From Micromonospora sp. CP22 (GTDB lineage Bacteria; Actinomycetota; Actinomycetes; Mycobacteriales; Micromonosporaceae): a stretch of 64,000 nucleotides of DNA. Position 1 is the first letter of the stretch. Each line of letters begins with the position of its first letter. A model generated the notes under the pieces. That model saw only the letters and a list, made by a program, of their open reading frames with translations, did not search any database and was not told the DNA's origin. Below are positions 18,278-26,955 of this stretch, one piece after another. The stretch spans positions 271,863-335,862 of the forward strand of contig NZ_VCJO01000004.1 in NCBI RefSeq assembly GCF_009712475.1. The letters are read 5' to 3'. The position numbers were made by a program, and so were the translations under genes.

Positions 18278-19318
18278 TCACGTCTGCGCCTTGCCTCCGG
18301 TGATGCGGGAGACCACCAGGGCCACCAGGATGACGGTGCCGTTGAGGAAGTTCGTCCACTGCGCGGGCACCCCGGCCAAGGTCAACACGTTTATGATCAT
18401 GAAAAGCAGCAGCACGCCGGTGAAGGCGCCGAACACGCTGCCCTTGCCGCCGTTGAGGCTGACGCCACCGATCACCGCCGCCGCGAACACCTGGAAGATG
18501 GCGCCGCTGCCCTGGGCCGACGGCACCGCCGCGAGCCGACCGCTGATCAGCAGACCGGCGAGGGCCGCGAGCACACTGGCCACGATCAGCGCCATCCAGA
18601 GCACCCGGTCGGTGCGGATGCCCGCCGCGCGGGCCGCGTCGGCGTTACCGCCGATCGCGTACAGCGCCCGACCCGCACGGGTGTAGCCGAGGACGACGAT
18701 CCCGGCGGCGAACAGCAGCAGCGACAACCAGATCGAGGCCGGCACGCCGACCCAGGTGGCGGAGCCGAGATAGGTCATCGAGTCGGGCAGCATGAAGAAG
18801 GTCTGGCCACCGGAGATGCCGGTGAGCAGACCACGCAGCACGATCAGCATGCCCAACGTGACGATGAAGCCGTTGAGGCCGAACCGGACGATGAGCAGCC
18901 CGTTGAAGGCGCCGACGAGAGCGCCGACGAGCAGCACCACCGGGACCGACCAGGCGTCCGGCAGCAGGTCGAGGCCGAGGCCCCGGGTCAACGCCGGGTC
19001 CACGACCAGCCAGGCCGCGATGCCGGGCGCGAGACCGAAGGTGGACTCCAGCGACAGGTCCATCTTGCCGGTGATCAGCACGATGGTCTGGGCGAGGACC
19101 ACGATGGCGATCTCCGACATGCTCTGCAACACGTTGATGATGTTGTCGGTGCTGAGGAAGACCGGGCTGACGATCGACCCGACGATCGCGACCGCGACGA
19201 TCGCCGGCACCAGCGCCAGATCACGGAGTCGGGCGATGGCCAGGCTGCGCGACGAGGCACCCGGTGCGGACGCGGGCGGCGTGGCCGCCGACCGCGTGGT
19301 GGAGAGCGTCTCAGACAT
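18278..19318 (-). CDS. Sugar ABC transporter permease (CUT2), fucose-type operon
   Basis: RbsC-family permease, 346 residues, with a hydrophilic N-terminal 30 residues and about nine to ten membrane segments. Family landmarks are GKMDLSLESTFGL (the GxIDLSVG site, here changed to KMDLSLES) and GGNADAARAAGIRTDR. The gene overlaps the ATPase gene by eight bases and is followed after 69 bases by fucD, so substrate is probably L-fucose or a related sugar. Only one permease gene is present, so it would act as a homodimer as in ribose transporters. Confidence 0.9.
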   Translation of the reverse strand: MSETLSTTRSAATPPASAPGASSRSLAIARLRDLALVPAIVAVAIVGSIVSPVFLSTDNIINVLQSMSEIAIVVLAQTIVLITGKMDLSLESTFGLAPGIAAWLVVDPALTRGLGLDLLPDAWSVPVVLLVGALVGAFNGLLIVRFGLNGFIVTLGMLIVLRGLLTGISGGQTFFMLPDSMTYLGSATWVGVPASIWLSLLLFAAGIVVLGYTRAGRALYAIGGNADAARAAGIRTDRVLWMALIVASVLAALAGLLISGRLAAVPSAQGSGAIFQVFAAAVIGGVSLNGGKGSVFGAFTGVLLLFMIINVLTLAGVPAQWTNFLNGTVILVALVVSRITGGKAQT

Positions 19319-20846
19319 GGTGGAGATCCACCCCTTCCATGGCGGCTACCAGCTCGTTGTCGCTCCAGCCGTGGGGCATCTCGCGGACGAGGCGTCCCTG
19401 GAACATCACCAGGACGCGGTCACAGATCCGCAGGTCGTCGAGTTCGTCGGAGACGACCAACACGCTGGTGCCGCGACGACGAACCTCCTCGACCACGCCG
19501 AGCAGGGTCTGCTTGGAGCGCACGTCCACACCGGCGGTGGGGGTGATCAGGACCAGCAGCTTCGGGTCACTGGCCAGGGCCCGACCCATGACCACCTTCT
19601 GCTGGTTGCCGCCGGACAGGTCGGCGACCGGCACCTGCGGGCCGGACGCCTTGATCGCCAGGTCGGCGATGGTGTCCCGGGCCAGGGCGTCGCGCCGGGC
19701 CGGCGAGATGAGGCCCCGTCGGCCGATCCGACCCGGCACGGTCATGGTGACGTTCTCGGCGATGGACAGCAGCGGAACCAGGCCCTCCCGGTGCCGGTCC
19801 TGCGGCACCAGGCCGACACCGGCGTCGAGTGCGTCGGGCACGCTGCCGGGACGCAGCGTCCGACCGTCGACCACGACCGTCCCACCCACCGGCCGGGCCA
19901 GGCCGACGATCGCCTCGGCGACCTCGACCTTGCCGCTGCCGCCACCGCCCGCGATGCCCACCACCTCACCCGCCCGGGTCTCGAGGGACAGCTCGGCACC
20001 GGAGGTGGTGACCAGGTCCCGGACGGACAACAGCACCGGGGCATCGCCTACCAGCGGGCGGTGGTCGGCCTCGGGCATCGTCACGTCCTCACCCGTCATC
20101 GCACCGACCAACGCCGGTCGGCTCAGCCGCGCCACCGGGGCGGTGACGATGTGTCGGGCGTCGCGGAAGACGGTCACCTGATCGCAGATCTCGTAGATCT
20201 CCTGGAGGTGGTGGCTGATGAACAGGAAGGTCACGCCCTGCGCCCGCAGCTGACGGATCCGGGCGAACAGCCGGTTGATGCCGGCTCCGTCGAGCTGGGC
20301 GGTCGGCTCGTCGAGGATGATGAACCGGGCGCCGAAGGAGAGCGCCCGGGCGATCTCGACGAACTGTCGTTGCTCGACCGAGAGGGTCGAGGCGGGCTGG
20401 CGTACGTCGACCTCCACCGACCATTCCGCCAACAGCTGCTCCGCCTCCCGACGCAGCCGCGACCACCGGATCAACCCGCCCGGACCGCGGGCGTGCCGGT
20501 TGAGGAACAGGTTCTCCGCGACGGTCAGCGTGCCGATGATGGTGGACTTCTGGTAGACGCAGGCGACCCGCCTGCGCCAGGCGTCCCTATCCCCCAGCGG
20601 CGGTGCCGGGCGCCCGTCGAAGGCCACCGCGCCGTTGTCGGCGGCCTGTAGCCCGGTCAGGATGCTGACCAGGGTGGACTTGCCGGCACCGTTGCGCCCG
20701 ACCAGGGCGTGGGTCTCGCCCCGCCGGACCACGATCCCCGCGTCGTCCAGCGCCAGGGTCGAGCCGAACCGTTTGGTGATGTTCACCGCCTCGACGACCG
20801 GCTGGTCGGCTCGGGCCAGCTCGTCGCCAGGTCGCTCGACGCTCAC
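19311..20846 (-). CDS. Sugar ABC transporter ATPase with altered second ATP domain
   Basis: Two-domain CUT2 ATPase, 511 residues. Domain 1 is standard: Walker A GRNGAGKST and Walker B IILDEPTAQLD. Domain 2 has Walker A GGGGSGKVE and signature LSGGNQQKV, but its Walker B reads LLVLITPTAGVD, where DEP(T) is replaced by ITP(T): both the Asp and the catalytic Glu are missing, so this site probably cannot hydrolyse ATP. GTG at 20846 overlaps the binding-protein stop (GTGA); a further GTG five codons upstream has no binding site. Couples to the permease by an eight-base overlap. Confidence 0.9.
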   Translation of the reverse strand: MSVERPGDELARADQPVVEAVNITKRFGSTLALDDAGIVVRRGETHALVGRNGAGKSTLVSILTGLQAADNGAVAFDGRPAPPLGDRDAWRRRVACVYQKSTIIGTLTVAENLFLNRHARGPGGLIRWSRLRREAEQLLAEWSVEVDVRQPASTLSVEQRQFVEIARALSFGARFIILDEPTAQLDGAGINRLFARIRQLRAQGVTFLFISHHLQEIYEICDQVTVFRDARHIVTAPVARLSRPALVGAMTGEDVTMPEADHRPLVGDAPVLLSVRDLVTTSGAELSLETRAGEVVGIAGGGGSGKVEVAEAIVGLARPVGGTVVVDGRTLRPGSVPDALDAGVGLVPQDRHREGLVPLLSIAENVTMTVPGRIGRRGLISPARRDALARDTIADLAIKASGPQVPVADLSGGNQQKVVMGRALASDPKLLVLITPTAGVDVRSKQTLLGVVEEVRRRGTSVLVVSDELDDLRICDRVLVMFQGRLVREMPHGWSDNELVAAMEGVDLHHV

Positions 20847-21910
20847 GGGTTGTTGCCCCACAGGGAGGCGTCGTCGTACTTCACCGTGGGCTCGCCCGCG
20901 ATCGGCGCACCGTCCAGCGTCACCAGCGGCGCCGGCAGCTGGTCCTCAAGGAGGCCGTCGCGCACCTGGATGATGGTGCTGCCGTGCTCGGTCGGTCCGG
21001 GCTGGAAGGTCTTGCCCTCGATCGCCGCCTGCACGTACTCCAGGCCGTACTTGGCGTAGAGGTCGGCCGGCTGGCTGACGGTGGCGTCGATCAGACCGTC
21101 ACCGATGTGCTTCAGCTCCTCGGGAATGCCGTCGTTGGAGACCACGAAGACGTGCTTGGGATCGCTCGGTGGCACCTGGAGACCGCGCTGTTTGAGGATC
21201 TGGAGGGTTCCGGAGAGGGCGAAGGAGGACTGCATGTAGATGCCCTTGACGTCCGGGTCCGACGCGAACCGGGTCTGGAGCTTCGACGCGGCCACGTCCG
21301 CTTTCCAGTCGGTGGCCTCGCCGAAGACGGTGATGTCCGGGAACTCCTGCTGCATGCACTCGTTGAACGCCTCGGTGCGGTCCCGGCCGTTGATCGAGTC
21401 GAGGCCGCCCTGGAGCATGACGACCTTGCCCGTGCCGCCGAGTTTGGTGCCGAGGAACCGGCACGCCTTGATGCCGTAGGCACGGTTGTCGGCACGGACG
21501 ACCATGAACACGTTGCCGGTGTCCGGTCGGGTGTCGATGGTGACCACCGGGATCTTCCTGTCGTCCAGTTGGGACAGCGTCGGCGCGATGGCGGCGGTGT
21601 CCTGCGGTGCCATCACCACCCCCTGGACCCCCTGGCTGATGAAGGTCTGGGTGTTCGAGATGAGGTTGGCGATGTCGTTCTGTGAGTTCGTCGTCTTGAT
21701 CTCGACACCGAGTTCCTTGGCGAACTGCGGAACGTAAGTGATGTAGGAGTTCCAGAAGTCCGTGTCGGAGCGGGGGTAGTCCACCCCGACGACCGGGGAA
21801 TCGGTCGATCCGGATCCGTCGGCCGCACGGTCACCGCAGCCGGCCACCAAGGTGGCCGAGGCGCCGAGTGTCAACGTCAGGCCCAGGCTCAGCAGCGCCC
21901 TGTTTGCCAT
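20843..21910 (-). CDS. Sugar ABC transporter substrate-binding lipoprotein, fucose-type operon
   Basis: Periplasmic-binding protein of the ribose/galactose class, 355 residues, with signal peptide and lipobox LVAGC (Cys25). Mature domain begins VVGVDYPRSDTDFWNSYITYV; this Asp-rich start differs from the arabinose-type binding proteins of region 1. Start ATG 21910 has a GGAGG-type site (GGAGGAACGACC). First gene of a four-gene operon with the ATPase, permease and fucD. The promoter at 22152-22181 carries two copies of the regulatory motif. L-fucose is inferred as ligand from fucD and the GH95 enzyme. Confidence 0.9.
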   Translation of the reverse strand: MANRALLSLGLTLTLGASATLVAGCGDRAADGSGSTDSPVVGVDYPRSDTDFWNSYITYVPQFAKELGVEIKTTNSQNDIANLISNTQTFISQGVQGVVMAPQDTAAIAPTLSQLDDRKIPVVTIDTRPDTGNVFMVVRADNRAYGIKACRFLGTKLGGTGKVVMLQGGLDSINGRDRTEAFNECMQQEFPDITVFGEATDWKADVAASKLQTRFASDPDVKGIYMQSSFALSGTLQILKQRGLQVPPSDPKHVFVVSNDGIPEELKHIGDGLIDATVSQPADLYAKYGLEYVQAAIEGKTFQPGPTEHGSTIIQVRDGLLEDQLPAPLVTLDGAPIAGEPTVKYDDASLWGNNP

Positions 21911-22544
21911 GGTCGTTCCTCCATATCCGGGGCATCACCCGAAGCGCGTCGGCACGCCCGCTACCGGGCGGCGACGTACACCTCGGATGTGAGGTGCGAA
22001 GGGTTCATGCGGGTCGACGGACCAGACCACGGGCGCCCACCCGCACCGGGGACGCCTCGACCGGGCCCGACGGCTGGCAGGGGGACGGGACATGGCGATC
22101 CCTCCAGGAACACGGTGATGGGTGGTGGAGTTCGCGTACCTCAGACATCAGACGTTAGGGGTTACAGACGTGTGACGTCAACGCTTTCAAAGCCTGCCCG
22201 TAAGGCGATCAGGCTGCCCGACGGACACGAACCCAGCCGAATACATCAGATGGATGACGGCCGGCAAGCGGCCACTTCCCGGGCCGAATCCGGCGAACAT
22301 CCACGCGACGTTCGGGACGGCTCGTCGGAGGTCGCCTGATGTTGACGATCACATCGGCACTCGCCACAACGGCCGTTACCACTGCTGAGGAGGCTCCTGC
22401 GAACGTTAACATCGACGAGGTTGATACTGCTAGCCTCCGCTCGAACGACCAGGAGGTGCCGCGATCGTTCGTCGCGAATCCAGCAGGAATGTCAGCCCCG
22501 GCTGGCAGGGTGGATCCGCAACGCACGACGATTGGAGGCACCCG
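21911..22544. other. Divergent intergenic region upstream of fucose-type operon
   Basis: 634 bases without a convincing gene. It contains the operon promoter (22145-22181) and, at 22243-22253, a further copy of the regulatory motif (ACATCAGATGG, one mismatch from symmetry) not attached to a clear promoter. A promoter for the VOC gene must lie in the right part but no strong box pair was found. Confidence 0.6.
22145..22181 (-). promoter_or_regulatory. Fucose-type transporter promoter with two motif copies
   Basis: Minus-strand -35 TTGACG (22176-22181), 18-base spacer, -10 TAACGT (22152-22157). ACGTCTGATGT (minus strand, 22145-22155) overlaps the -10, and GACGTCACACGTCT (minus, 22166-22179) fills the spacer. 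The latter matches 13 of 14 bases of an element at the FAH/SDR promoter (42354-42367). Confidence 0.75.
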
Positions 22545-23006
22545 ATGAGCCGCCACATCCAGGTCACCTTCGACGCCCACGACCCGACGGCGCTGTCGAC
22601 GTTCTGGCGGGACACCCTGGGCTACGTGCATCCCGGCCCGCCCGGTGTGGACCTGCCCGAGGGAGCCGACCCGCTGGCCGCGTGGGACGACTTCCTCGCC
22701 CGGATCGGCGTACCGCCGCAGCAGCGCAACACGAGGGCGGCCATCGAGGACCCGGAGGGCATCGGCCCGCGACTCTTCTTCCAGCAGGTGCCCGAGGACA
22801 AGATGGTCAAGAACCGGGTGCACCTCGACGTACGGGCCGCACCCGGGCTCACCGGCGCGGAACGGATGGCCGCGTTGCAGGCCGAGAGCGATCGGCTGGT
22901 CGCGTTGGGCGCCACGCAGGTGCGTCGGGTCGAGCCCGCACCCCCGCTCGAGGCCGGTTTCATCGTGATGACCGACCCCGAGGGCAACGAGTTCTGCCTC
23001 GACTGA
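22545..23006 (+). CDS. VOC-family (glyoxalase-like) protein
   Basis: Small single-domain or paired betaalphabetabetabeta-fold protein of 153 residues in the glyoxalase/bleomycin-resistance/dioxygenase superfamily, Glyoxalase_6-like. Start HIQVTFDAHDPTALSTFWRD and end FIVMTDPEGNEFCLD are the typical first and last strands; the family's metal ligand Glu is in the last motif. GGAGG stands before the ATG. Such proteins are cytoplasmic and their substrates are rarely known. It stands alone: its left neighbour is divergent and its right neighbour convergent. Confidence 0.85.
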   Translation: MSRHIQVTFDAHDPTALSTFWRDTLGYVHPGPPGVDLPEGADPLAAWDDFLARIGVPPQQRNTRAAIEDPEGIGPRLFFQQVPEDKMVKNRVHLDVRAAPGLTGAERMAALQAESDRLVALGATQVRRVEPAPPLEAGFIVMTDPEGNEFCLD

Positions 23007-23046
23007 CGGGCCGCCGAGCCGCACCGGGCCGACCTTACCCACGAGG

Positions 23047-23076
23047 CGTAGGGCCGGCAGCCGTGCCGGCCCTACG
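23047..23076. terminator. Bidirectional terminator hairpin
   Basis: Perfect 13-base-pair stem (23047-23059 with 23064-23076), GCCG loop, between two convergent genes and covering the stop codon of the IMPase-like gene. Confidence 0.75.
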
Positions 23077-23872
23077 CCGACTCGCGCTGCTGTGCGATGA
23101 GCGCCACCAGTTCGGCGTGCGTACCGGCGTCGGCCGCCGCGACGAGCCTACCCAGGCCGCTCCCCCACGGCTGGCCGTCGATCCCGGTCACCACACAACC
23201 CGCTGCCGCGCAGAGCGCGATACCGGCCGCGAAGTGGACACTGTCGCGCGGCTGGCCGTCCGTCACGTACGCCGCCCGCCGCCCGGCCGCGACCCAGGCC
23301 AACGCCAACGAGGTCGACACCACCCGGGGCCGGAACCGCTCGGCGAAACCCTGCTGGGCCAGCAGCCGGGCGGCCCGGAACACCCGCTCGTTGGGATAGG
23401 GCGGATCAAGGTTGACGTCCACCAACGCGGACTCGGCCGATGGTGTGAGTCGCTGGTCCGTGCCGGCACGCCGCACCCAGGCGCCGGTGCCGTCGGTCCA
23501 GAAGACCTCCTGCGCGAACGGGTCCGCAGCGGCGGCCACCACGACCTTCCCGTCGACCCGCAGGGCCACGTTGACCGAGACCAGCATGGTGTGCACGGCG
23601 AAGTTCAGCGTCCCGCAGAGCGGATCGACCAACCAGACGCGCCGGTCACCGGCGGAACCGCTGAGTCCGCTCTCCTCGGCCAACAGGGCGTCCTCGGGCC
23701 GGGCGGCCCGCAGCACGGCGAGGATGGCCGCCTCGGCTTCGATGTCCGCCGCGGTCGCGAAATCCCACCCCGACTTCGCGATCCGGGCCACCGGCGTCCC
23801 GTAGTGCGAGCGCACCACCGCGGCACCGGCCCGCGCGGCCTGGATGGCCAGATCCGCATCGACGAGTGACAT
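23072..23872 (-). CDS. Inositol monophosphatase-like protein with altered metal site
   Basis: 266-residue member of the IMPase/FBPase/CysQ phosphatase fold. The first metal ligands are present (LLAEESG, about residues 65-71) but the signature normally written DPxDGTxNF reads DPLCGTLNF, so the second Asp, a ligand of two metals in IMPases, is Cys. The C-terminal WDxAA motif appears as RDSVHFAAG, keeping the Asp but not the Trp. Activity on inositol phosphates is therefore doubtful; a different substrate or a non-catalytic role is possible. ATG at 23872 has only a weak G-rich binding site. Stands alone. Confidence 0.8.
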   Translation of the reverse strand: MSLVDADLAIQAARAGAAVVRSHYGTPVARIAKSGWDFATAADIEAEAAILAVLRAARPEDALLAEESGLSGSAGDRRVWLVDPLCGTLNFAVHTMLVSVNVALRVDGKVVVAAAADPFAQEVFWTDGTGAWVRRAGTDQRLTPSAESALVDVNLDPPYPNERVFRAARLLAQQGFAERFRPRVVSTSLALAWVAAGRRAAYVTDGQPRDSVHFAAGIALCAAAGCVVTGIDGQPWGSGLGRLVAAADAGTHAELVALIAQQRESA

Positions 23873-23964
23873 CCGCCCACCGTACGCCGGTCGGCGGCGG
23901 ACCGGTCCCGTCCGGTCCGGTGCGCAGGTTCGGCAGATCGGCTGGTTCGCAGGGCGTCCACCGG

Positions 23965-23995
23965 GCCCGGCCGCGTCGACAGGACGCGGCCGGGC
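23965..23995 (-). terminator. Terminator of the CUT1/hydrolase operon
   Basis: Perfect 13-base-pair stem (23965-23977 with 23983-23995), five-base loop, directly after the stop of the SxxK hydrolase gene; outer CCGG/CCGG pairs extend it past one bulge. Confidence 0.7.
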
Positions 23996-24002
23996 ACCGG
24001 CT

Positions 24003-25154
24003 CTAACGCTCCAGGCAGTCCCGGACGGCGGCGCAGAGCAGGTTGGCGCGTTCGTCGTCGACGCCGCCCATCTGGTTGACGACGTAGCCGAACCCGGCCT
24101 GGTGGGCGTCGTCACCGAAGGCCAGGTGCCCGCCCGCACCGTCGTGGCCGAAGCTGCGTACGCCGAGCATCGGCCGTGGCACCGAGTGCACCAGGAAACC
24201 GGTGCCCCATCGGTGTCCGGCGTCGGGCAGGCCGTAGACCTGTTGCCCGCTGACGCGGACCGCGATGGCGTCCTCGACGGACTCGGGGCTGAGCAGCCGC
24301 TCGCCGCCGACCTCGGACACGCAGGCGGCGTAGAGGCGGGCCAGGCTCTCCGCCGTGCTGACCGCGCCCGCGCCCGGGATCTGGGCGGCCTGGATCGCCG
24401 GATCGTTGAAGCTGACCAGGCCATCCGCGTCAGCGGGGAACGGGAAGGCACCGCCCATGGTGATGGCCCGCTCGGAGACCGGGTCGAAGTCCGGGCCGGG
24501 ATCCCCGATCGGCCCCAGCATCCAGGCGACGGCGTCGCGCTCGGCGGCCGGCAGTCCGATCCAGGTACGCAGGCCGAGGGGCTCGCCGAGGACCCGGCGG
24601 AAGTAGTTGCCGGGCAGCTCACCGGTGATCCGGCGGATCACCTCACCGATCAGCCAGCCGAAGGTGATCGGGTGGTAGCTGTGCGCGGTGCCGGGCTTCC
24701 ACAGGGGAGCCTGTTCCTCGATCGCCTTGATGACCGGATCCCAGGCGAGCACCTCCTCGCGGGTGAAGGACCGGTCCAACGCCGACAGACCGGACTGGTG
24801 GGTGAGCAGCCACCGGACCGGGATCTCCGCCTTGCCGTGCTGGCCGAACTCCGGCCAGTAGCGGGTCACCGGCGCGTCGAGGTCCAGCCGCCCCTCCTGC
24901 ACCAGCAGGTACGCGCAGATCGTCATCATCCCCTTCGTGCAGGAGAAGACGACGGCGGGGGTTTCCGCCGACCACGCACGTCCCGACCTCGGGTCGGCGA
25001 CTCCGCCGTGCAGGTCGACGACCTTCCGGCCGCGCAGGTACACCGCGACGGCCGCACCCACCTCCTGACGGTGGGCGAAGTTGTCCCGGAACACGTCGGC
25101 GACCCGACCGAAGCCCTCGTCGACGTCACCGTGGATCTGGGGGGTGTCACTCAC
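24003..25154 (-). CDS. Serine hydrolase of the beta-lactamase / EstB family
   Basis: 383-residue penicillin-binding-fold hydrolase. Nucleophile motif SxxK is SCTK in VVFSCTKGMM, the Tyr motif is SYHPITFGW (Tyr-x-x-Pro rather than Tyr-x-Asn), and the third motif is HDG in SFGHDGAGG. This combination fits esterases such as EstB and LovD-like transferases better than true class C beta-lactamases; no signal peptide is visible, so it acts in the cytoplasm. GTG at 25154 lies five bases after the permease stop with AAGGGA in front. As last gene of the sugar transporter operon it may deacylate the imported sugar (inference). Confidence 0.88.
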   Translation of the reverse strand: MSDTPQIHGDVDEGFGRVADVFRDNFAHRQEVGAAVAVYLRGRKVVDLHGGVADPRSGRAWSAETPAVVFSCTKGMMTICAYLLVQEGRLDLDAPVTRYWPEFGQHGKAEIPVRWLLTHQSGLSALDRSFTREEVLAWDPVIKAIEEQAPLWKPGTAHSYHPITFGWLIGEVIRRITGELPGNYFRRVLGEPLGLRTWIGLPAAERDAVAWMLGPIGDPGPDFDPVSERAITMGGAFPFPADADGLVSFNDPAIQAAQIPGAGAVSTAESLARLYAACVSEVGGERLLSPESVEDAIAVRVSGQQVYGLPDAGHRWGTGFLVHSVPRPMLGVRSFGHDGAGGHLAFGDDAHQAGFGYVVNQMGGVDDERANLLCAAVRDCLER

Positions 25155-25159
25155 GCCAG

Positions 25160-25987
25160 CTATCCCTTCACGGAGCCTTGGAGCAGAGCCTTGATGAACT
25201 GCCGTTGGAAGATCAGGAATACGATGAGGGTAGGCGTGAGGATGAGCAGAGAGCCAGCGCAGAGCAGCACCAGATCTGTTCCCCACTGCCCCTGGAAGGC
25301 GCCGAGCGCACCGGCCATCGTCCGCTTCGTCGCGTCGTCGACGAGCACGATGGCCAGCAGGAACTGGTTCCACGTCCACAGGAACAGCAGGATCGTCAGC
25401 GAGGCGATGGCCGGCCGGGCCAACGGCACGTGGACCCGCCAGAACAGCTGCCAGGTGTTGCTGCCGTCGACCCGTGCCGCCTCGGACAGTTCGCGGGGCA
25501 CGTTGATGAAGTGGGCGCGCATCCAGAAGACCGCGAACGGCATGTAGAGGCCGATCAACGGCAGGACGATCGCCCATCGCGTGTTGAGCAGGCCCAGGTC
25601 CCGCATCTGGTAGTACAGCGGGGTCACCACCGCCTCGAAGGGCAGGGTGAGGCCGAGCAGCAGCAGCCCGAAGGCGATGTGACCGCCGGGCACCCGCAGG
25701 TGACCGAGGCCGAATCCGGCCATGGTCGCGATGAGCACACCGGCCGGCACCACCCCGGCCACGATCAGCGCGCTCGACTTCAGCAGCGCGCCCATGTTGG
25801 CGGCGGTGAAGGCGTCGGCGAAGTTGCCCCACTGTGGATCGCTGGGCCAGGCCAGGCCGGTGGGCACGGTGCCGCGTGGTTGCAGGGCCGCCGACAACAT
25901 GCTCAGGAACGGCAGCAGGGTAACCACGACCAGCGCGATCAGGAAGATGCGTCCGGTCAGCCGCTCGCTGCGGGTGGTCAGGTTCAT
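25160..25987 (-). CDS. Sugar ABC transporter permease, CUT1 MalG-like
   Basis: 275-residue permease with six predicted membrane segments and the EAA loop ELSEAARVDGSNTWQLFWRVHVP at about residues 160-182, which contacts the ATPase. The ATG shares one base with the stop of the other permease gene (TGATG). As usual for actinobacterial CUT1 systems no ATPase is in the operon; a shared MsiK-type ATPase elsewhere would power it. Substrate unknown; the GH32-like enzyme and esterase under the same regulator suggest an acylated or plant-derived oligosaccharide. Confidence 0.93.
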   Translation of the reverse strand: MNLTTRSERLTGRIFLIALVVVTLLPFLSMLSAALQPRGTVPTGLAWPSDPQWGNFADAFTAANMGALLKSSALIVAGVVPAGVLIATMAGFGLGHLRVPGGHIAFGLLLLGLTLPFEAVVTPLYYQMRDLGLLNTRWAIVLPLIGLYMPFAVFWMRAHFINVPRELSEAARVDGSNTWQLFWRVHVPLARPAIASLTILLFLWTWNQFLLAIVLVDDATKRTMAGALGAFQGQWGTDLVLLCAGSLLILTPTLIVFLIFQRQFIKALLQGSVKG

Positions 25988-26955
25988 CACTTCTCTCCCC
26001 GGGTCAGCCGCTGGATCGGCAGGACGCACACCAGCACCAGCAGCATCAGCACCACCGCGAGGGCCGAGGCGAGGCCGACCTGACGCTGGGAGAAGGCGAG
26101 CCGATAGATCTCCAGGCCGGGCACGGTGGTCTGGATGCCCGGTCCACCGCTGGTGGAGATGTAGACGATGTCGAAGCTGGCCAGCGCCGCGATGATGGTC
26201 ACGGTCAGGCAGATCCCGATCTCCTGACGCAGGCTGGGCAGGGTCACCGCGAAGAACTCGCGTACCGGACCGGCGCCGTCGATGCGCGCGGCCTCGTAGA
26301 GCGAGGGGTCGATCTTGCTCATGCCGGTGATCAGCAGGATCGTGCAGAGGCCGAGCATGACCCAGGTGCCGATCACGCCCACGGCCGGCAGCGCGGTGCT
26401 GAACTCGCCGAGCCAGGCCCGGGTGACGACGTCCAGCCCGACGGCCCGCAGCGCCTGGTTGACCAGGCCGTTGGTGGAGAGCACCCAACTCCAGGCGATG
26501 CCGGCCGCGACGAGCGGGATCACCTGGGGCAGGAACAGCACGGTCCGGACCAGCGTGCCAGCCGGGCCGGTGGTGATCCGCCGGACCAGGCTGGCCACCA
26601 GCAGGCCGAGGAGGACGGGGATGAAGCTGAAGAAGATGATCAGGATGAAGGCGTTCGAAATGATCTTCAACAGGTCGCGGTCGGTGAAGACGGTGAGGTA
26701 GTTGTCCAGCCCCGCCCAGCGGGCCGCGCCGATGCCGTTCCAGTGGTACAGCGAGTACTGCACGGTCAACACGAGCGGACGCAGCACGAAGATGCCGTAC
26801 ATGACCAGTGCGGGCAGCACCCAGAGCCACCCGGCCCACCGGACCGTGCGGCCCCACCGCTTCTGGTGGAGCCGCACGGGTGCCCGGGTGTCCCCCCGGC
26901 CGGGTCGGGACGCGGTGTCCGACCCGGCCGGGGCGCTGCCGAGGGCAGACGTCAT
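25987..26955 (-). CDS. Sugar ABC transporter permease, CUT1 MalF-like
   Basis: 322 residues; a hydrophilic basic N-terminus of about 40 residues, six membrane segments and the EAA loop SLYEAARIDGAGPVREFFAVTLP near 225-247. Start ATG overlaps the binding-protein stop (ATGA at 26952-26955). Partner of the MalG-like permease; the pair forms the heterodimeric channel. Confidence 0.93.
   Translation of the reverse strand: MTSALGSAPAGSDTASRPGRGDTRAPVRLHQKRWGRTVRWAGWLWVLPALVMYGIFVLRPLVLTVQYSLYHWNGIGAARWAGLDNYLTVFTDRDLLKIISNAFILIIFFSFIPVLLGLLVASLVRRITTGPAGTLVRTVLFLPQVIPLVAAGIAWSWVLSTNGLVNQALRAVGLDVVTRAWLGEFSTALPAVGVIGTWVMLGLCTILLITGMSKIDPSLYEAARIDGAGPVREFFAVTLPSLRQEIGICLTVTIIAALASFDIVYISTSGGPGIQTTVPGLEIYRLAFSQRQVGLASALAVVLMLLVLVCVLPIQRLTRGEK

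Noticed and set aside
24003..25154. Class C beta-lactamase (antibiotic resistance)
   Set aside because: No signal peptide, Tyr motif lacks the Asn of beta-lactamases, and it belongs to a sugar transporter operon; an EstB-like esterase fits better.
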